A stretch of DNA of 64,000 bases from Mycobacterium sp. Z3061 (GCF_031583025.1 NZ_CP134062.1:1860001-1924000), one strand, 5' to 3'; positions 52,899 through 63,120 are shown, counted from the first letter of the stretch. Notes: generated by a model from the sequence alone, not told the origin. Made by a program: numbers and translations.

Positions 52899-55007
52899 AT
52901 GGACCGCCCCGACACGATCATCGAAATTCATCGTGAACGCGTCCAGGACCAGACGGTCGAGATGTTCAGCGGTGACAAGCGCACCGAGTCCGTGGACGGC
53001 ACGGGTTACTCAGCAACCGCCACTCTGGACCTCACGCTGGATCGGGTCTGGTTCATCGTCGACTCCCACCAGCGGCCGTGGCAGGAGCAGGTCGACGGCG
53101 AAACCCGGGACCCGTCAAGGCATTTCGCGATCGATCTGGTGGTCTTCGACTCGAGCATTGTGATCGATTCCGTAACCTGCATCCCCCTGGTCGAGCTTCC
53201 CCCGTCGACCATCACCATCCCGGACGGGCCGCGGGCCGGGGAATCACGGGAGATCCCCTACAACGAGATCCCGCTGTTCGGGCGACTGATCATTCATGAC
53301 CAGCTCGAGCGGCACGAGATCGAGCCGGGAAAGCAGACCATCGCGCTGAACTTCACCGCTCAGGATGCTCCGGTGCTGGTGGCCGGGCCGCCGGCCGACC
53401 AGTTCGCGGCTCGATTGTTCGGGCCGGACGTCGAACGCCGCGCCGACGGCACCACCGTGTTTACCGGACAGGACCCGCGGATCAGCTGGGAAATCGACTA
53501 CGCCGAAGCGCACTGGATCACCCACAGCATCGCGGGCCAACTGCTGGTGAACATGGAGAAGCTGCAGCATCCCAGCCTTTCGGACGATGAGGCCAGAACC
53601 AGGGTGCTGGACTCGCTCGCCACGCAGATCGCCGATGCGGTCCGCCCGCAGCTGGCCGAGATGGGCGACAACGGTATTCAGAGCCTGCTGCCGACCCCCT
53701 TGGACGTCGACCCGCACGCGGACGACGACAGCACGGTCAAGGCGCTCGACGCCGTCGTGCAACGCTTCGACGTCGGTGAGACCACCGAGGAGTCCATGGT
53801 GGTTCAACTGCAGACGCTGCGCGGGCTGCCCGCCGGGGAGCAGCTGCCGCACTCGATTCTTGCCGAAAACCCTAGTGAGAAAACGGGATTGGCCACCACC
53901 GGGTGGGGCATTCTGCGCCAGGTGCGGGACACCGTGCGCAACAGCTTCGACCTCGACGAGACCGACTTCGACCCTGACGCGCCGTGTCTGTTGCGGGGGC
54001 CCAAAACCGTCAGCATCGGTGGCGAAGAGCGCAGCCTGGACTCACTCGACGCCGACATCCTGCCCCGCACCGGCGACGGCCGGCTGGTTGTCGACGGCAC
54101 CGTCAGCGCCGAGACGAAGCTCTACGACTTCAAGGCCAGCTTCAAGGTGACCTACGAGATGGGCCTTGACGAGATACCACGCGACCCGAAGGTGGAGGAG
54201 AGCCGTCGCGCCAACTTCAAAACCGTCGAAAGTCTGGAAGAGGCACTGCAATCCGCGGGTGAGAAGAAACGGGCTGGTGAGCTCAGCGGCGAGGAATACG
54301 AGGCGGAAGTCAAGCGGGTCAGTGAGCTCTTCGACGAGCTGCCGCGGACAGTCGGGGTGCGGCCGGCGCAGAATCCACCGGAGCCCGAGGTGCATCCGGA
54401 CTTCAGTCTCACCGCGGCCGGAAAGGTGGCGACCGCGGCAGGCGCCGTGGCCGTCGCCGGCCTGATCGCGCTCCCGGTCACCGCCGCGGCGGGCGCGGCG
54501 GGCGTCGGGGTCGCCGGGGCGGGTGGCCTTCTGACCCTGGCGATCGCGCAGTACCTCACCACCGTGTTGACGATCGACTGGTTCGGCACCGGGCTCGGAT
54601 CGCGTCAGGTCAAGAAGTCGCTGAACGACCAACCCGAAGGCACGTCCCTGCCGCCCATCGGCATACCGGTCGACGTCAATCTGAACCGCCAGCGACTTGC
54701 GGTGTACTTCCGCCCGCTGCCCGGCAAGTTGTGGGTGAAGTGCCTGCAGGCGGAGGAATCCGAAGACGCTGAGCGCCTGGACATTCGGACCGTCGGCGGG
54801 GTTTGGCCCACCGACGGCCGGCCGTGGAAGCTGTCCAGCGATGACGCCGTGGCGTACGTCGATTCCGGGGAACTGGAACTCCTCGTGGAGCCGGATACGG
54901 CTGGGGCAAACGAACTACCCATCAGCGTTGCCACGGATGAAGATGGGCAGCCCTACTTGTGGGTCGAGGGAGATCCCGACCGGCTGCGCCGGCTACCGCG
55001 CGAATAA
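52899..55007 (+). CDS. Large unknown protein with C-terminal hydrophobic hairpin
   Basis: 702 residues. N-terminal beta-rich half (LDLTLDRVWFIVDSHQRPW), a middle alpha region, a coiled acidic stretch with AGEKKRAGELSGEEYEAEV, then a hydrophobic Ala/Gly-rich hairpin (about 508-545), and a C-terminal beta region. No signal peptide. It resembles no family I can name. The hairpin and size would suit a membrane-inserting or lipid-transfer protein, but this is a guess. Confidence 0.75.
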   Translation: MDRPDTIIEIHRERVQDQTVEMFSGDKRTESVDGTGYSATATLDLTLDRVWFIVDSHQRPWQEQVDGETRDPSRHFAIDLVVFDSSIVIDSVTCIPLVELPPSTITIPDGPRAGESREIPYNEIPLFGRLIIHDQLERHEIEPGKQTIALNFTAQDAPVLVAGPPADQFAARLFGPDVERRADGTTVFTGQDPRISWEIDYAEAHWITHSIAGQLLVNMEKLQHPSLSDDEARTRVLDSLATQIADAVRPQLAEMGDNGIQSLLPTPLDVDPHADDDSTVKALDAVVQRFDVGETTEESMVVQLQTLRGLPAGEQLPHSILAENPSEKTGLATTGWGILRQVRDTVRNSFDLDETDFDPDAPCLLRGPKTVSIGGEERSLDSLDADILPRTGDGRLVVDGTVSAETKLYDFKASFKVTYEMGLDEIPRDPKVEESRRANFKTVESLEEALQSAGEKKRAGELSGEEYEAEVKRVSELFDELPRTVGVRPAQNPPEPEVHPDFSLTAAGKVATAAGAVAVAGLIALPVTAAAGAAGVGVAGAGGLLTLAIAQYLTTVLTIDWFGTGLGSRQVKKSLNDQPEGTSLPPIGIPVDVNLNRQRLAVYFRPLPGKLWVKCLQAEESEDAERLDIRTVGGVWPTDGRPWKLSSDDAVAYVDSGELELLVEPDTAGANELPISVATDEDGQPYLWVEGDPDRLRRLPRE

Positions 55008-55011
55008 GTCC

Positions 55012-55857
55012 TCAGAACTTGGCCACGGCGCCGGCATCGACCGGCAAGGCCGCGCCCGTGATGTACTGCGACTCGTCGGAGGCGAGGAACAGCACGGCGT
55101 TACTGACCGCGCGCGCCTCGATCAACGGCTTGGGCAACAGGTGGAACTGTCCGATGATCTCCCCGGCATCCTGCACGGTGGGATTCGGCAGGTCCGGCCT
55201 CAGGGTCCGGACGAACCAGTCGTTGTCGAGCATCGGCGTCAACACGTTGCCCGGGTGGATCGAGTTCACCCGGATCCATTGCGGTGCAAGCTCATTGGCC
55301 AGCGAGTTCATCAGACCGACGACGGCGTGTTTGGCGGAGGCGTAGTGGGCCATGTAGCCGCCACCGCGAATGCCCAGCATCGAGCTGATCAGGATGATCG
55401 AACCGCCGCCGTTGGTCATGTGCGGCAGTGCCACTTTGACGGTGTGCCACACCCCGGTCAGGTTGATGTCCATCATCGTCTGCCAAGCCGATTCTTCGAT
55501 CATCGCCGCGGGTGCGGGGACCCCGCTGATGCCGGCGTTGGCCACCACGATGTCGAGCGGGCCCAACGCGTCCACGCCCTGTGCGACCGCGGCACGCAGA
55601 CTTTCCACGTCCCGCACGTCGGCCTTCGCGGTGACGATGCGGCGGCCCGACTTCTCGACCAGGTCCGCGGTGTCGGCGAGGTCGCTGTCGGTAGCTCCCG
55701 GGTAGGCGACGCCGTCGATGTCCGCGCAGACGTCGACCGCGACGATGTCGGCGCCCTCCTCGGCCAACCGGATCGCGTGTTCGCGACCCTGGCCCCGTGC
55801 CGCGCCGGTGATTAATGCGATCTTGCCGGCGACTCTGCCGACCCTGTTGTCTGCCAT
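55012..55857 (-). CDS. Mycofactocin-coupled-type short-chain dehydrogenase
   Basis: 281 residues with GKIALITGAARGQGREHAIR, the insertion near CADIDGV-YPGATDSD typical of mycofactocin-associated SDRs, catalytic SS..Y..K (ISSMLG, YASAKHAVV). Oxidises alcohols with a tightly held nicotinamide. Start is decided by GGGAGGA before ATG 55857; longer frames are spurious. Confidence 0.9.
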   Translation of the reverse strand: MADNRVGRVAGKIALITGAARGQGREHAIRLAEEGADIVAVDVCADIDGVAYPGATDSDLADTADLVEKSGRRIVTAKADVRDVESLRAAVAQGVDALGPLDIVVANAGISGVPAPAAMIEESAWQTMMDINLTGVWHTVKVALPHMTNGGGSIILISSMLGIRGGGYMAHYASAKHAVVGLMNSLANELAPQWIRVNSIHPGNVLTPMLDNDWFVRTLRPDLPNPTVQDAGEIIGQFHLLPKPLIEARAVSNAVLFLASDESQYITGAALPVDAGAVAKF

Positions 55858-55938
55858 AGCGCTAGATCCTCCCATGGCGGCCGGGAGCGACTCAGGCCTC
55901 GTCGATCCCGCCGGCGACCTCGAGCAACATCGTTTCCG

Positions 55939-56061
55939 CCCGAAGATGTCGGCAAGTTGACGGCCGATGCCGTGGAGGCGGGGCGTTTTCTGGTGGTGAC
56001 CGCTCCGGAGGTGCACGATGCACTTATGCGGCGCGCCACCGACATCGAGGCACCGGGATGA
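55939..56061 (+). pseudogene. Remnant of an SDR C-terminus
   Basis: Reads PEDVGKLTADAVEAGRF and VVTAPEVHDALMRR, ending 4 bp into the next gene (ATGA). This is the usual tail of actinobacterial SDRs (alpha helix and beta strand after the active site), but no start or catalytic part precedes it. Upstream bases only extend it in another frame. Confidence 0.55.
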
Positions 56062-56873
56062 CCGGACTGCGAGTCGGGTTCGCGGGTGTGGGGTCGCAGG
56101 GTGGCCCGATGGCACGCCGGATCGTCGAGGACGGGTTTCAGACGACACTGTGGGCGCGCCGCCCCGAGTCGCTAGAACCCTTTGAAGGTACCGGCGCCGT
56201 GGTTGCCGCCGATAAGCGTGCGCTCGGGGCCGCATCGGATGTGTTGTGCCTCTGCGTCATTGGTGATTCTGATGTCGACGAGGTGTTGCGTGGGAACGAC
56301 GGCGCGCTCTCCGGAATGGCCGCCGAGGGGATCGTGGTGATTCACAGCACCGTCCATCCCGATACCTGCCGGCGTCTGCAGGCCGATTTCCCGCACCTGC
56401 ATTTCGTCGACGCCCCGGTGTCGGGCGGAGGGCATATGGCTGCGGCGAAGGCGTTGCTGGTGATGGTCGGTGGCGACGACGACGCGGTCGAGCGCTGCCG
56501 GCCCGTGCTGGAGACGTTCGCGAATCCGCTTGTGCACCTTGGTGGTCTGGGTGCCGGCCAGGCGGCGAAGCTGTTGAACAACGCGCTGTTCAGCGCACAC
56601 CTCGGGCTGGCCGCCAGCGTCTTCGCCGTCGCCGACGGACTCGGAGTGGACAAAGCAGCCCTCACCAGCGTCCTGTCCAAGGGGAGTGGCCGCAGCTACG
56701 CCGCCGAGGTGATCAGCGGCTCCGGGCACGACCTCTCGGTGATGGCGCAACTCGCCGGCGCCCTGCTCGCCAAGGATGTCGACATTCTCGCTGACCTGGT
56801 CGGCCGGGATTCCTCCGAAGTTGTCCGGGTGGCCACGAATACCATCGGCGCCATGAATCTCGGCGCCCGGTGA
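56058..56873 (+). CDS. 3-hydroxyisobutyrate-dehydrogenase-like protein
   Basis: 271 residues with N-terminal GFAGVGSQGGPMARRIVEDG, FVDAPVSGGGHMA and the lysine-containing KLLNNALFSAHL region, as in beta-hydroxyacid dehydrogenases. Likely NAD-dependent oxidation of a hydroxyacid. Its start overlaps the SDR remnant stop. Confidence 0.87.
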   Translation: MTGLRVGFAGVGSQGGPMARRIVEDGFQTTLWARRPESLEPFEGTGAVVAADKRALGAASDVLCLCVIGDSDVDEVLRGNDGALSGMAAEGIVVIHSTVHPDTCRRLQADFPHLHFVDAPVSGGGHMAAAKALLVMVGGDDDAVERCRPVLETFANPLVHLGGLGAGQAAKLLNNALFSAHLGLAASVFAVADGLGVDKAALTSVLSKGSGRSYAAEVISGSGHDLSVMAQLAGALLAKDVDILADLVGRDSSEVVRVATNTIGAMNLGAR

Positions 56874-56930
56874 CGCCCAGTCCACTTCCGGCCACCGCCC
56901 TGCAATTGCGGTTGGCGCGAGGCCGGTTCG

Positions 56931-57260
56931 TCGAACAATTCGGCAATCCGGTATCACTTCGACTCCAAGGATGACCTGCTGCGCGCGATCTTCACTTATC
57001 GGCTCGGGGATCTGACGCAACGCCGCGCGCCGCTGCGGGTTCGCGCACGGCCGGATGATCTTCGGCCCCAGTTGGAAGCACACATCGTTCCGCTGATCGA
57101 ATCAGCCGAATCGCCGGGCAGTTTCTACGTGTCCTTCATGGACCAGCTGCAGCGCCCCGGTCGAGTCGAGGTGTTCCTGAGCCAGGCCGACGCGATGAAG
57201 TCCCAGGACGAATTCATCTCCGCCCGCTCCCTGCGGATTCGGCAACTGCTCGAGCGTTAA
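56931..57260 (+). pseudogene. TetR-family remnant
   Basis: Frame reads NNSAIRYHFDSKDDLLRAIF, the recognition helix end and linker of a TetR, but has no N-terminal HTH start, and ends after about 110 residues instead of the usual 190. The 57072 start would begin inside the effector domain. It is probably decayed. Confidence 0.65.
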
Positions 57261-57400
57261 AGCGCAAATTAACCGCGAATTCGGGAAAACCCGAAATCAT
57301 CGGTTCGGATGGCGCTATTCTCCGCTTCTGCGGCTGGTATTCGGGGCCGTGACGTTTTCTTGTTCGGACCTATTCGGGCTGGTCGTATTCGGGAGATGTC

Positions 57401-60400
57401 ATGTCATTTGTTGTTGTGTCGCCGGCAATGCTGGAAGCGGCGGTTTCGGATCTAACCGGTATCGGTTCGGCGCTGAGCACGGCCAACGCGGCCGCGGCGG
57501 GAGCGACCACGGATTTGGTGGCTGCCGCAGCCGACGAGGTCTCGGTGAGCATCGTCGCGCTATTCGGTTCGCACGCGGCGGAATATCGGGCGGTCAGTGC
57601 CCAGGCAGCGGCATTCCACAGTCAGTTTCTGCAGGCGTTGAATGCGGGCGCGGGCGCATACGCCAGCGCGGAGGTGGCCAGTGCCGCACCGCTGGACGGT
57701 CTGCAGCAGGTCCTGCTCAATCTCATCAACGCACCCGCACAGGGTCTTTTCGGGCGCCCGTTGATCGGTAACGGGGCCAACGGAGCACCGGGAACCGGCG
57801 CGGCCGGGGGAGCGGGCGGGTTGCTGTTCGGCAACGGCGGAGCAGGCGGGTCCGGCGCCGCGGGCCAGAACGGCGGGGCCGGCGGTGCCGCCGGTCTGTT
57901 CGGCGCCGGCGGAGCCGGCGGGGCGGGCGGTGGTGCCGTTGCCGGCGGGATCGGCGGCGCCGGAGGCGCCGGGGAGCGGGCGGTTTGTTCTATGGCACCG
58001 GAGGCGCGGGTGGGGTCGGTGGCAGTGCCAGCCCCGGCGGCGTCTTCGGCGTCGCCGGTGGGGCGGGTGGTGCCGGCGGTGTGGGCGGGCTCTTCGGCGG
58101 CTACGGCGGGGCCGGCGGGGCCGGCGGGGACGGCGGCCAGAACGGCAGCGGCGGGATTGGCGGTCAGGGTGGCGCCAGCCCGCTGTTCGGCAGCGGCGGC
58201 AACGGCGGTAACGGCGGCACCGCGGGCCTGGGTGGCGGCAACGGCGGGGCCGGTGGTACCGGTGGCGCGGCCGGTGCGTTGTACGGCACCGCCGGTGCGG
58301 GCGGCGCCGGCGGTGCCGGCAATGTCGTCGGCAACGGCGGCGCAGGAGGGGCCGGGGGGCTGGTGCGTTGTTCGGCGACGGCGGCGCGGGTGGTGTCGGC
58401 GGCGGCACCCTCGCCGGCGCCGGCGGAGCGGGCGGGGTCGGCGGAGCGGGCGGTGTGTTCGGCGACGGTGGTGCTGGTGGCGCCGGTGGCGGCAGCAACG
58501 GCGGCATCGGCGGGGCCGGCGGTGCGGGCGGCGCGGGAACGCTCATCGGACTGGGCGGTGCCGGTGGTGCCGGTGGCGGCAGTGTCGCGGCGGCCGGTGG
58601 GGTAGGCGGCGCCGGCGGCGCCGGCGGTGTGTTCGGGGACGGCGGCGCGGGCGGTGCCGGCGGCGCCAGCATCTCCTCAATCGGCGGCGTCGGTGGTGCC
58701 GGTGGTAACGGTGGGTTTGTGTTCGGCGCCGGCGGTGTGGGCGGCGGCGGCGGCGCCAGCTCAGCCACCGGAGGCAACGGTGGAGCAGGTGGCAACGCGT
58801 TCGGGTTCGGTGCCGGCGGGGCCGGAGGGGCGGGCGGCAGCGGCAACAGCGGCAACGGCGGCGACGGCGGGGTCGGTGGCAGCACCATGTTCAGCGGTGC
58901 GGGCGGTGCCGGCGGCGCCGGCGGCTTCAGCGAAGCGGGCGCGGGCGGCGCTGGCGGTAGCGGAGGGTCCGGCGGCGCGCTGAACGGGGCCGGCGGGATA
59001 GGTGGCGCCGGCGGAGTGAGCGAAGCCGCGGCCGGCGGCAACGGCGGGGCCGGCGGCAAGGGCGCGTTGCTGATCGGCAGTGGCGGTGCCGGCGGCGCCG
59101 GCGGGCAAGGAAACGCCGGTGGTGCCGGCGCCGGGGCCGGCGGGTCGGGCGGCGCAGGTGGGAACGGTGCGCTGATCGGCAACGGCGGCAACGCCGGCGT
59201 CGGCGGGACCGGCGACACCACGGGCAACACCGGTGTCGGCGGCACCGGCGGGCTGCTGTTGGGCCTCGACGGATTCAACGCGGCGGCGAGCACCTCACCG
59301 CTGCATACGCTGCAGCAACAGGTACTGAATACGGTCAACGGGCCTTTCGAGACCCTGACCGGGCGGCCGTTGATCGGCAACGGCACGCCCGGCGCCGCGG
59401 GAAGCGGTGCCAACGGCACGCCCGGTGGGTGGTTGTTCGGCGACGGCGGGGCCGGCGGTTCCGGCGCGGCAAACATGTCCGGCGGTAACGGAGGTAACGC
59501 CGGGCCGTTCGGTGCGGGCGGCACCGGTGGGGCCGGCGGCGCCAGCACCGCCACCGGACCCGGTGGGTTCGGCGGCAACGGTGGGTTGCGGTCTGCTCTA
59601 CGGGGCCGGTGGTGCGGGTGGCACCGGCGGTAGCGCGGGCGCCACCGGTAGCGCGGGTGGCGCGGGCGGGTTCGGCGGGCAGGGCGGGTTGTTCGGCGGA
59701 TACGGCGGGGCCGGTGGAGCGGGCGGAGTCGGCGGTGTCACAGGTGTCGGCGGGGCCGGCGGCCTCGGCGGTGCCAGCCCGCTGATCGGGACCGGCGGTG
59801 TCGGCGGGGCCGGCGGACTCGGCGGCACTACAAGCGGTGCCGGTGGAGCGGGCGGCGGCGGCGGCGCGGCCGGCGCTCTCTACGGTGGCGCCGGTGCCGG
59901 TGGCGCCGGTGGTGCCAGCAATGGCGCCCCTGGTGGAGCGGGCGGAGCAGGAGGCGCCGGCGGAGCCGCGGGCTTGATCGGCAACGGCGGGGCCGGCGGT
60001 CTCGGCGGCGGCAGCGTCAACGGCGTCGGAGGGATCGGCGGGAACGGTGGCTCGGGTGGGGTGTTCGGCAACGGCGGTATCGGCGGTACCGGCGGGGCCA
60101 GCAATGCCCTGTCCGGCGGTGAGGGCGGGGCCGGCGGGGCCGGCGTGCTGTTCGGCAACGGCGGAGCCGGCGGAGCCGGTGGGGCCAGTTCCTCCGGGGT
60201 CGGCGGTGCCGGTGGCGCCGGCGGTGACAGTGCGCGCCTGTTCGGTCGCGGCGGCGCCGGCGGGGCCGGCGGGGCCAGCGTCTTCACCGGCGGGGCCGGC
60301 GGGGCGGGCGGCAATGCGCTCGGGTTCGGTGACGGCGGATTCGGCGGGTCCGGAGGGGCGGGTGCCATCTTCGACGGTGGGGCCGGAGGATCCGGCGGCA

Positions 60401-60918
60401 ACGCCAGATGGATCGGCAACGGCGGCGCCGGCGGGACCGGCGGAGTGACCGGCAACGGCACCGGCGGTGTGGGCGGGACCGGCGGCAACGCACTGTTCAG
60501 CGGTTCCGGCGGCGCCGGCGGGGCCGGGGGGCTCAGTCTCATTGGCATCGGCGGCAACGGCGGTAACGGCGGCTGGGCCGGGACATTCAACGGGATCGGA
60601 GGTGCCGGCGGTTCCGGCGGCGTGAGCGTCCTGGCGGTCAGCGGCAGCGGCGGCAACGGCGGCGCGGCGCCGGGGATCATCGGCTTCGGTGGCGCCGGAG
60701 GCGCGGGCGGCAACGCCCCCGAACTCACCGGCGTCAACGGTGTCGGCGGAACCGGCGGCGTGGGCGGCAGCGCCGGGCAGATCGGCAACGGCGGTAACGG
60801 CGGCAACGGTGGGGACACCGCTGCCCCAGGCACTGTCGGGGCCGGCGGTAAGGGCGGCGCGGCCGGGCCGCGGATCGGTGTCAACGGTCTGAACGGGTCG
60901 CCCGGGCTGCTGAGCTAG
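57401..60918 (+). pseudogene. PE_PGRS gene with three frame breaks
   Basis: PE domain ([15 protein letters not shown]...) and GRPLIGNG linker followed by GGx-repeat sequence. The frame changes near 57971-57974 (G4 run, -1), near 58354-58359 (G6 run, -1) and near 59581-59595 (+1 or -2), so as written it does not give one continuous protein. A second linker-like copy ([16 protein letters not shown] then GRPLIGNG) sits at about 59290-59480. It ends [11 protein letters not shown]. Frameshifts lie in G-rich runs and may be sequencing errors or phase-variable sites. Confidence 0.8.
57780..60900. repeat. PGRS repeat region
   Basis: Dense GGC/GGN-containing Gly-Gly-Ala and Gly-Asn-Gly triplet repeats, interrupted by the internal linker at about 59290. 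Antisense reads are Pro-rich ORFs that are shadows of this low-complexity sequence. Confidence 0.9.
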
Positions 60919-60937
60919 AGTCGCGCTTGCCGCGAAT

Positions 60938-61582
60938 TCACCTGTGCCGGTGCAGGAACCCGTGCAGGCTCGCCTGCACCAGCTCGTCGACGATCGCGTC
61001 GCGCGACGGTTGGTGGTCGCCGAAGAACGCTGAACGTAACGCGACCATGCCGACGATCATTGCCACCGTGGAGTGCGCCGGCAGCTCGGGACGGGCAGAA
61101 CGCAGACCACGTAACTGCATGCCTTCGGTGCTGATCTTTCCGAGCACCGCGATGGCCGCCCGGATATCGCCGATGCCGGCTTCGGCGATCTCTTCCTCAC
61201 TGAAGGCCTCCGACGCGGCCAGGGTCAGCAGCAGGCCCCGATGTTCGACGATCACGTCGTAGAGCTGTCCGACGAAATGGCGCGCCAGCTCGTCTTCGTC
61301 GGTTTCTTCGGGTACCACCTGCTGCCAGGTCCGGCCGAACTCTTCGACGAAACTGGTGAACGGAGCAACCAGGGCTTCGCGGAAAAGGCCGGCCTTCGAA
61401 CCGAAGTTGCGGAACAGCAGGTATTCGGTGACACCGGCGGCCGCGGCGATCTCACGTGTGGTGGTGCTGCGGTAGTCCTTGCGCGCGAACAACTCCCGGG
61501 CCGCGTCGAGTAGTAGCCGCCGCGGCTCGCCGCGGGCTCTGCGCGCTGCGGCCGGTCTCTGCTCAATTGGGCGCGGGGGCAC
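60938..61582 (-). CDS. TetR-family regulator
   Basis: 214 residues with HTH STTTREIAAAAGVTEYLLFRNF followed by GSKAGLF. Divergent from the 30-residue ORF and the AveC-like gene. A palindrome in the gap (61621-61634) is its likely operator. Confidence 0.9.
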   Translation of the reverse strand: MPPRPIEQRPAAARRARGEPRRLLLDAARELFARKDYRSTTTREIAAAAGVTEYLLFRNFGSKAGLFREALVAPFTSFVEEFGRTWQQVVPEETDEDELARHFVGQLYDVIVEHRGLLLTLAASEAFSEEEIAEAGIGDIRAAIAVLGKISTEGMQLRGLRSARPELPAHSTVAMIVGMVALRSAFFGDHQPSRDAIVDELVQASLHGFLHRHR

Positions 61583-61620
61583 GGTCTTTGACGATAGTCG
61601 CGCTTGACCGCGCTCTTAAG

Positions 61621-61634
61621 ATAGTGTCCACTAT
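61621..61634. promoter_or_regulatory. Palindromic operator ATAGTG-TC-CACTAT
   Basis: Perfect 6-bp arms around TC, 5 bp before the GTG of the small ORF and 39 bp from the TetR start. Fits a TetR dimer site that would block both promoters. Confidence 0.6.
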
Positions 61635-61639
61635 TAATC

Positions 61640-61732
61640 GTGGGCGCAGTCATCATGCTCGGCACGCTGTTCGGGCTGATCGCCGTCATCTATGGCGTGG
61701 TCATCTACTTCGACCCCGAAGCCCGGCGATGA
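61640..61732 (+). CDS. Very small membrane protein (30 residues)
   Basis: GTG-started ORF with one hydrophobic helix (MLGTLFGLIAVIYGVVIYF) and ending FDPEARR. Its TGA overlaps the ATG of the next gene as ATGA (61729-61732). Placement directly after the operator suggests a real coupled peptide. Confidence 0.55.
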   Translation: MGAVIMLGTLFGLIAVIYGVVIYFDPEARR

Positions 61733-62517
61733 GCTCTGGGCTGACCCCGTTGCTGACGGGCGCCGTCATCTTCGGCTGGGGCAGCGGCATCGCTTTCACC
61801 GCAGCTGGCGTGTATCTGAGCATCCGTCGCCGTCGGCTGCATCCGCTGCTGCTGCTCTGCATCTCGGCGATCTCGTTCTCCTGGATCGAGGCGCCATACG
61901 ACTGGGCGATGTATGCACAGTTCCCGCCGGCGCTGCCGCGGATGCCGGCATGGTGGCCACTGAACATGACCTGGGGTGGGCTGCCGTCGTCTGTGCCCGT
62001 GGGCTACATCGGATACTTCGTGCTGCCGGCCACGATCGGGGCAGCGCTCGGGCAACGGATCAGCAGGCGGTTCGGCTGGAGAAGGCCCCTCACACTCCTC
62101 ACGGTCGGCCTCGTCGTCGGCTTCTGCTGGGCCTTCGTCTTCAACGCGTTCATCGGCGCCCGGCTCGGAGTCTTCTACTACGGCTATGTGATACCTGGAC
62201 TCGCCGTCTTCGAAGGGACCAGGCATCAATACCCGATCTACGACTCGCTGGCGATGGGCGTGCAGATGATGGTGTTCACCTACCTGCTGGGACGCACCGA
62301 TTCCGAAGGCCGCAACGTCATCGAGGCATGGGCCGACCGGAAGACGACGGGGTCCCGGCAGTCCGCGCTGCTGTCCATCGTCGCGGTGGTGATCGTCGGA
62401 AACCTGATGTACGGGGCTGTATTCGCGCCCCACGTGGTGACCAAATTGGGCGGTTGGGTGACATCGGGCTCGACCGAGCAGTTGTTCCCCGGCGTGCCGA
62501 ACCAGCCTGCGCGGTGA
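61729..62517 (+). CDS. AveC-like spirocyclase-family membrane protein
   Basis: 262 residues with about six hydrophobic segments, with ISFSWIEAPYDWAMYAQFP and WGGLPSSVPVGYIGYF patterns of the actinobacterial spirocyclase AveC family. Enzymes of this type act in spiroketal and other polyketide or lipid tailoring. It is the only convincing product for this operon. Confidence 0.75.
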   Translation: MSSGLTPLLTGAVIFGWGSGIAFTAAGVYLSIRRRRLHPLLLLCISAISFSWIEAPYDWAMYAQFPPALPRMPAWWPLNMTWGGLPSSVPVGYIGYFVLPATIGAALGQRISRRFGWRRPLTLLTVGLVVGFCWAFVFNAFIGARLGVFYYGYVIPGLAVFEGTRHQYPIYDSLAMGVQMMVFTYLLGRTDSEGRNVIEAWADRKTTGSRQSALLSIVAVVIVGNLMYGAVFAPHVVTKLGGWVTSGSTEQLFPGVPNQPAR

Positions 62518-62622
62518 CCGGTCGCGTTGGTCACTTCTTCGACACAATGTCATAGCAGTCCTACCAGCCGGGATTGAAACAGCGCGACGATTGACTGCAG
62601 CCGACAGGGAGGCAGTGTTTCG

Positions 62623-63117
62623 ATGCGAGCAGTTGTCTTGAGCGCGCTTGTCGCCGCGCTCTGTGTGTTGAACCCGCTGGCATCGCCCGCCCGCGCCGAT
62701 CCGACGCCGACGTGCGGGGTGAATCTGAACGCGCCGCAGATCGAAACGGCGCTCGGCTCGTTGCCGGCGCTACCGGAAGGCTCGGCGTGGGATCACAACG
62801 TCAAGAGCTTCGATCCGAGCAGCAACTACAACCCGTGCGCGACGCTGTCGACGGTCATCATCACCGTCGTCGGCGCCACCGGCAGTTCGCCCGACCTGGC
62901 GTTGTTGTTCCACAAAGGCAGCTACGCGGGCGTGGCCACGTTGAAGGCGTACGCGTTCACCTCCGTCAACGCGGCCAAGACGACAGATGACACCGTCGCC
63001 CTCGACTACAAGGACGGCAGGGAGGTCTGCACGGCCTGTCCGGGACCGATCACCACCGTGCGGTACCAGTGGCAGAACGACCACGTCGCGATGCTGGACC
63101 CGGCGCCTGCCTGGTGA
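62623..63117 (+). CDS. LppP/LprE-type exported protein
   Basis: 164 residues with a signal peptide (cleavage after ARA-D) and a mature domain with AFTSVNAAKTTDDTVALDY and YQWQNDHVAMLDP. This is the LppP/LprE family pattern. There is no lipobox Cys at the cleavage site, so it is secreted, not lipid-anchored. Confidence 0.75.
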   Translation: MRAVVLSALVAALCVLNPLASPARADPTPTCGVNLNAPQIETALGSLPALPEGSAWDHNVKSFDPSSNYNPCATLSTVIITVVGATGSSPDLALLFHKGSYAGVATLKAYAFTSVNAAKTTDDTVALDYKDGREVCTACPGPITTVRYQWQNDHVAMLDPAPAW

Positions 63118-63120
63118 GCG

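Noticed and set aside
57560-59578. Long antisense Pro-rich ORF opposite the PE_PGRS gene
   Set aside because: It is the complement of GGC/GGN repeats; such ORFs are shadows of low-complexity coding sequence and have no ribosome site or domain.
57780-60900. CRISPR-like regular repeats in the PGRS region
   Set aside because: Repeats are short, imperfect and coding (GGX), without constant spacers; no cas genes.
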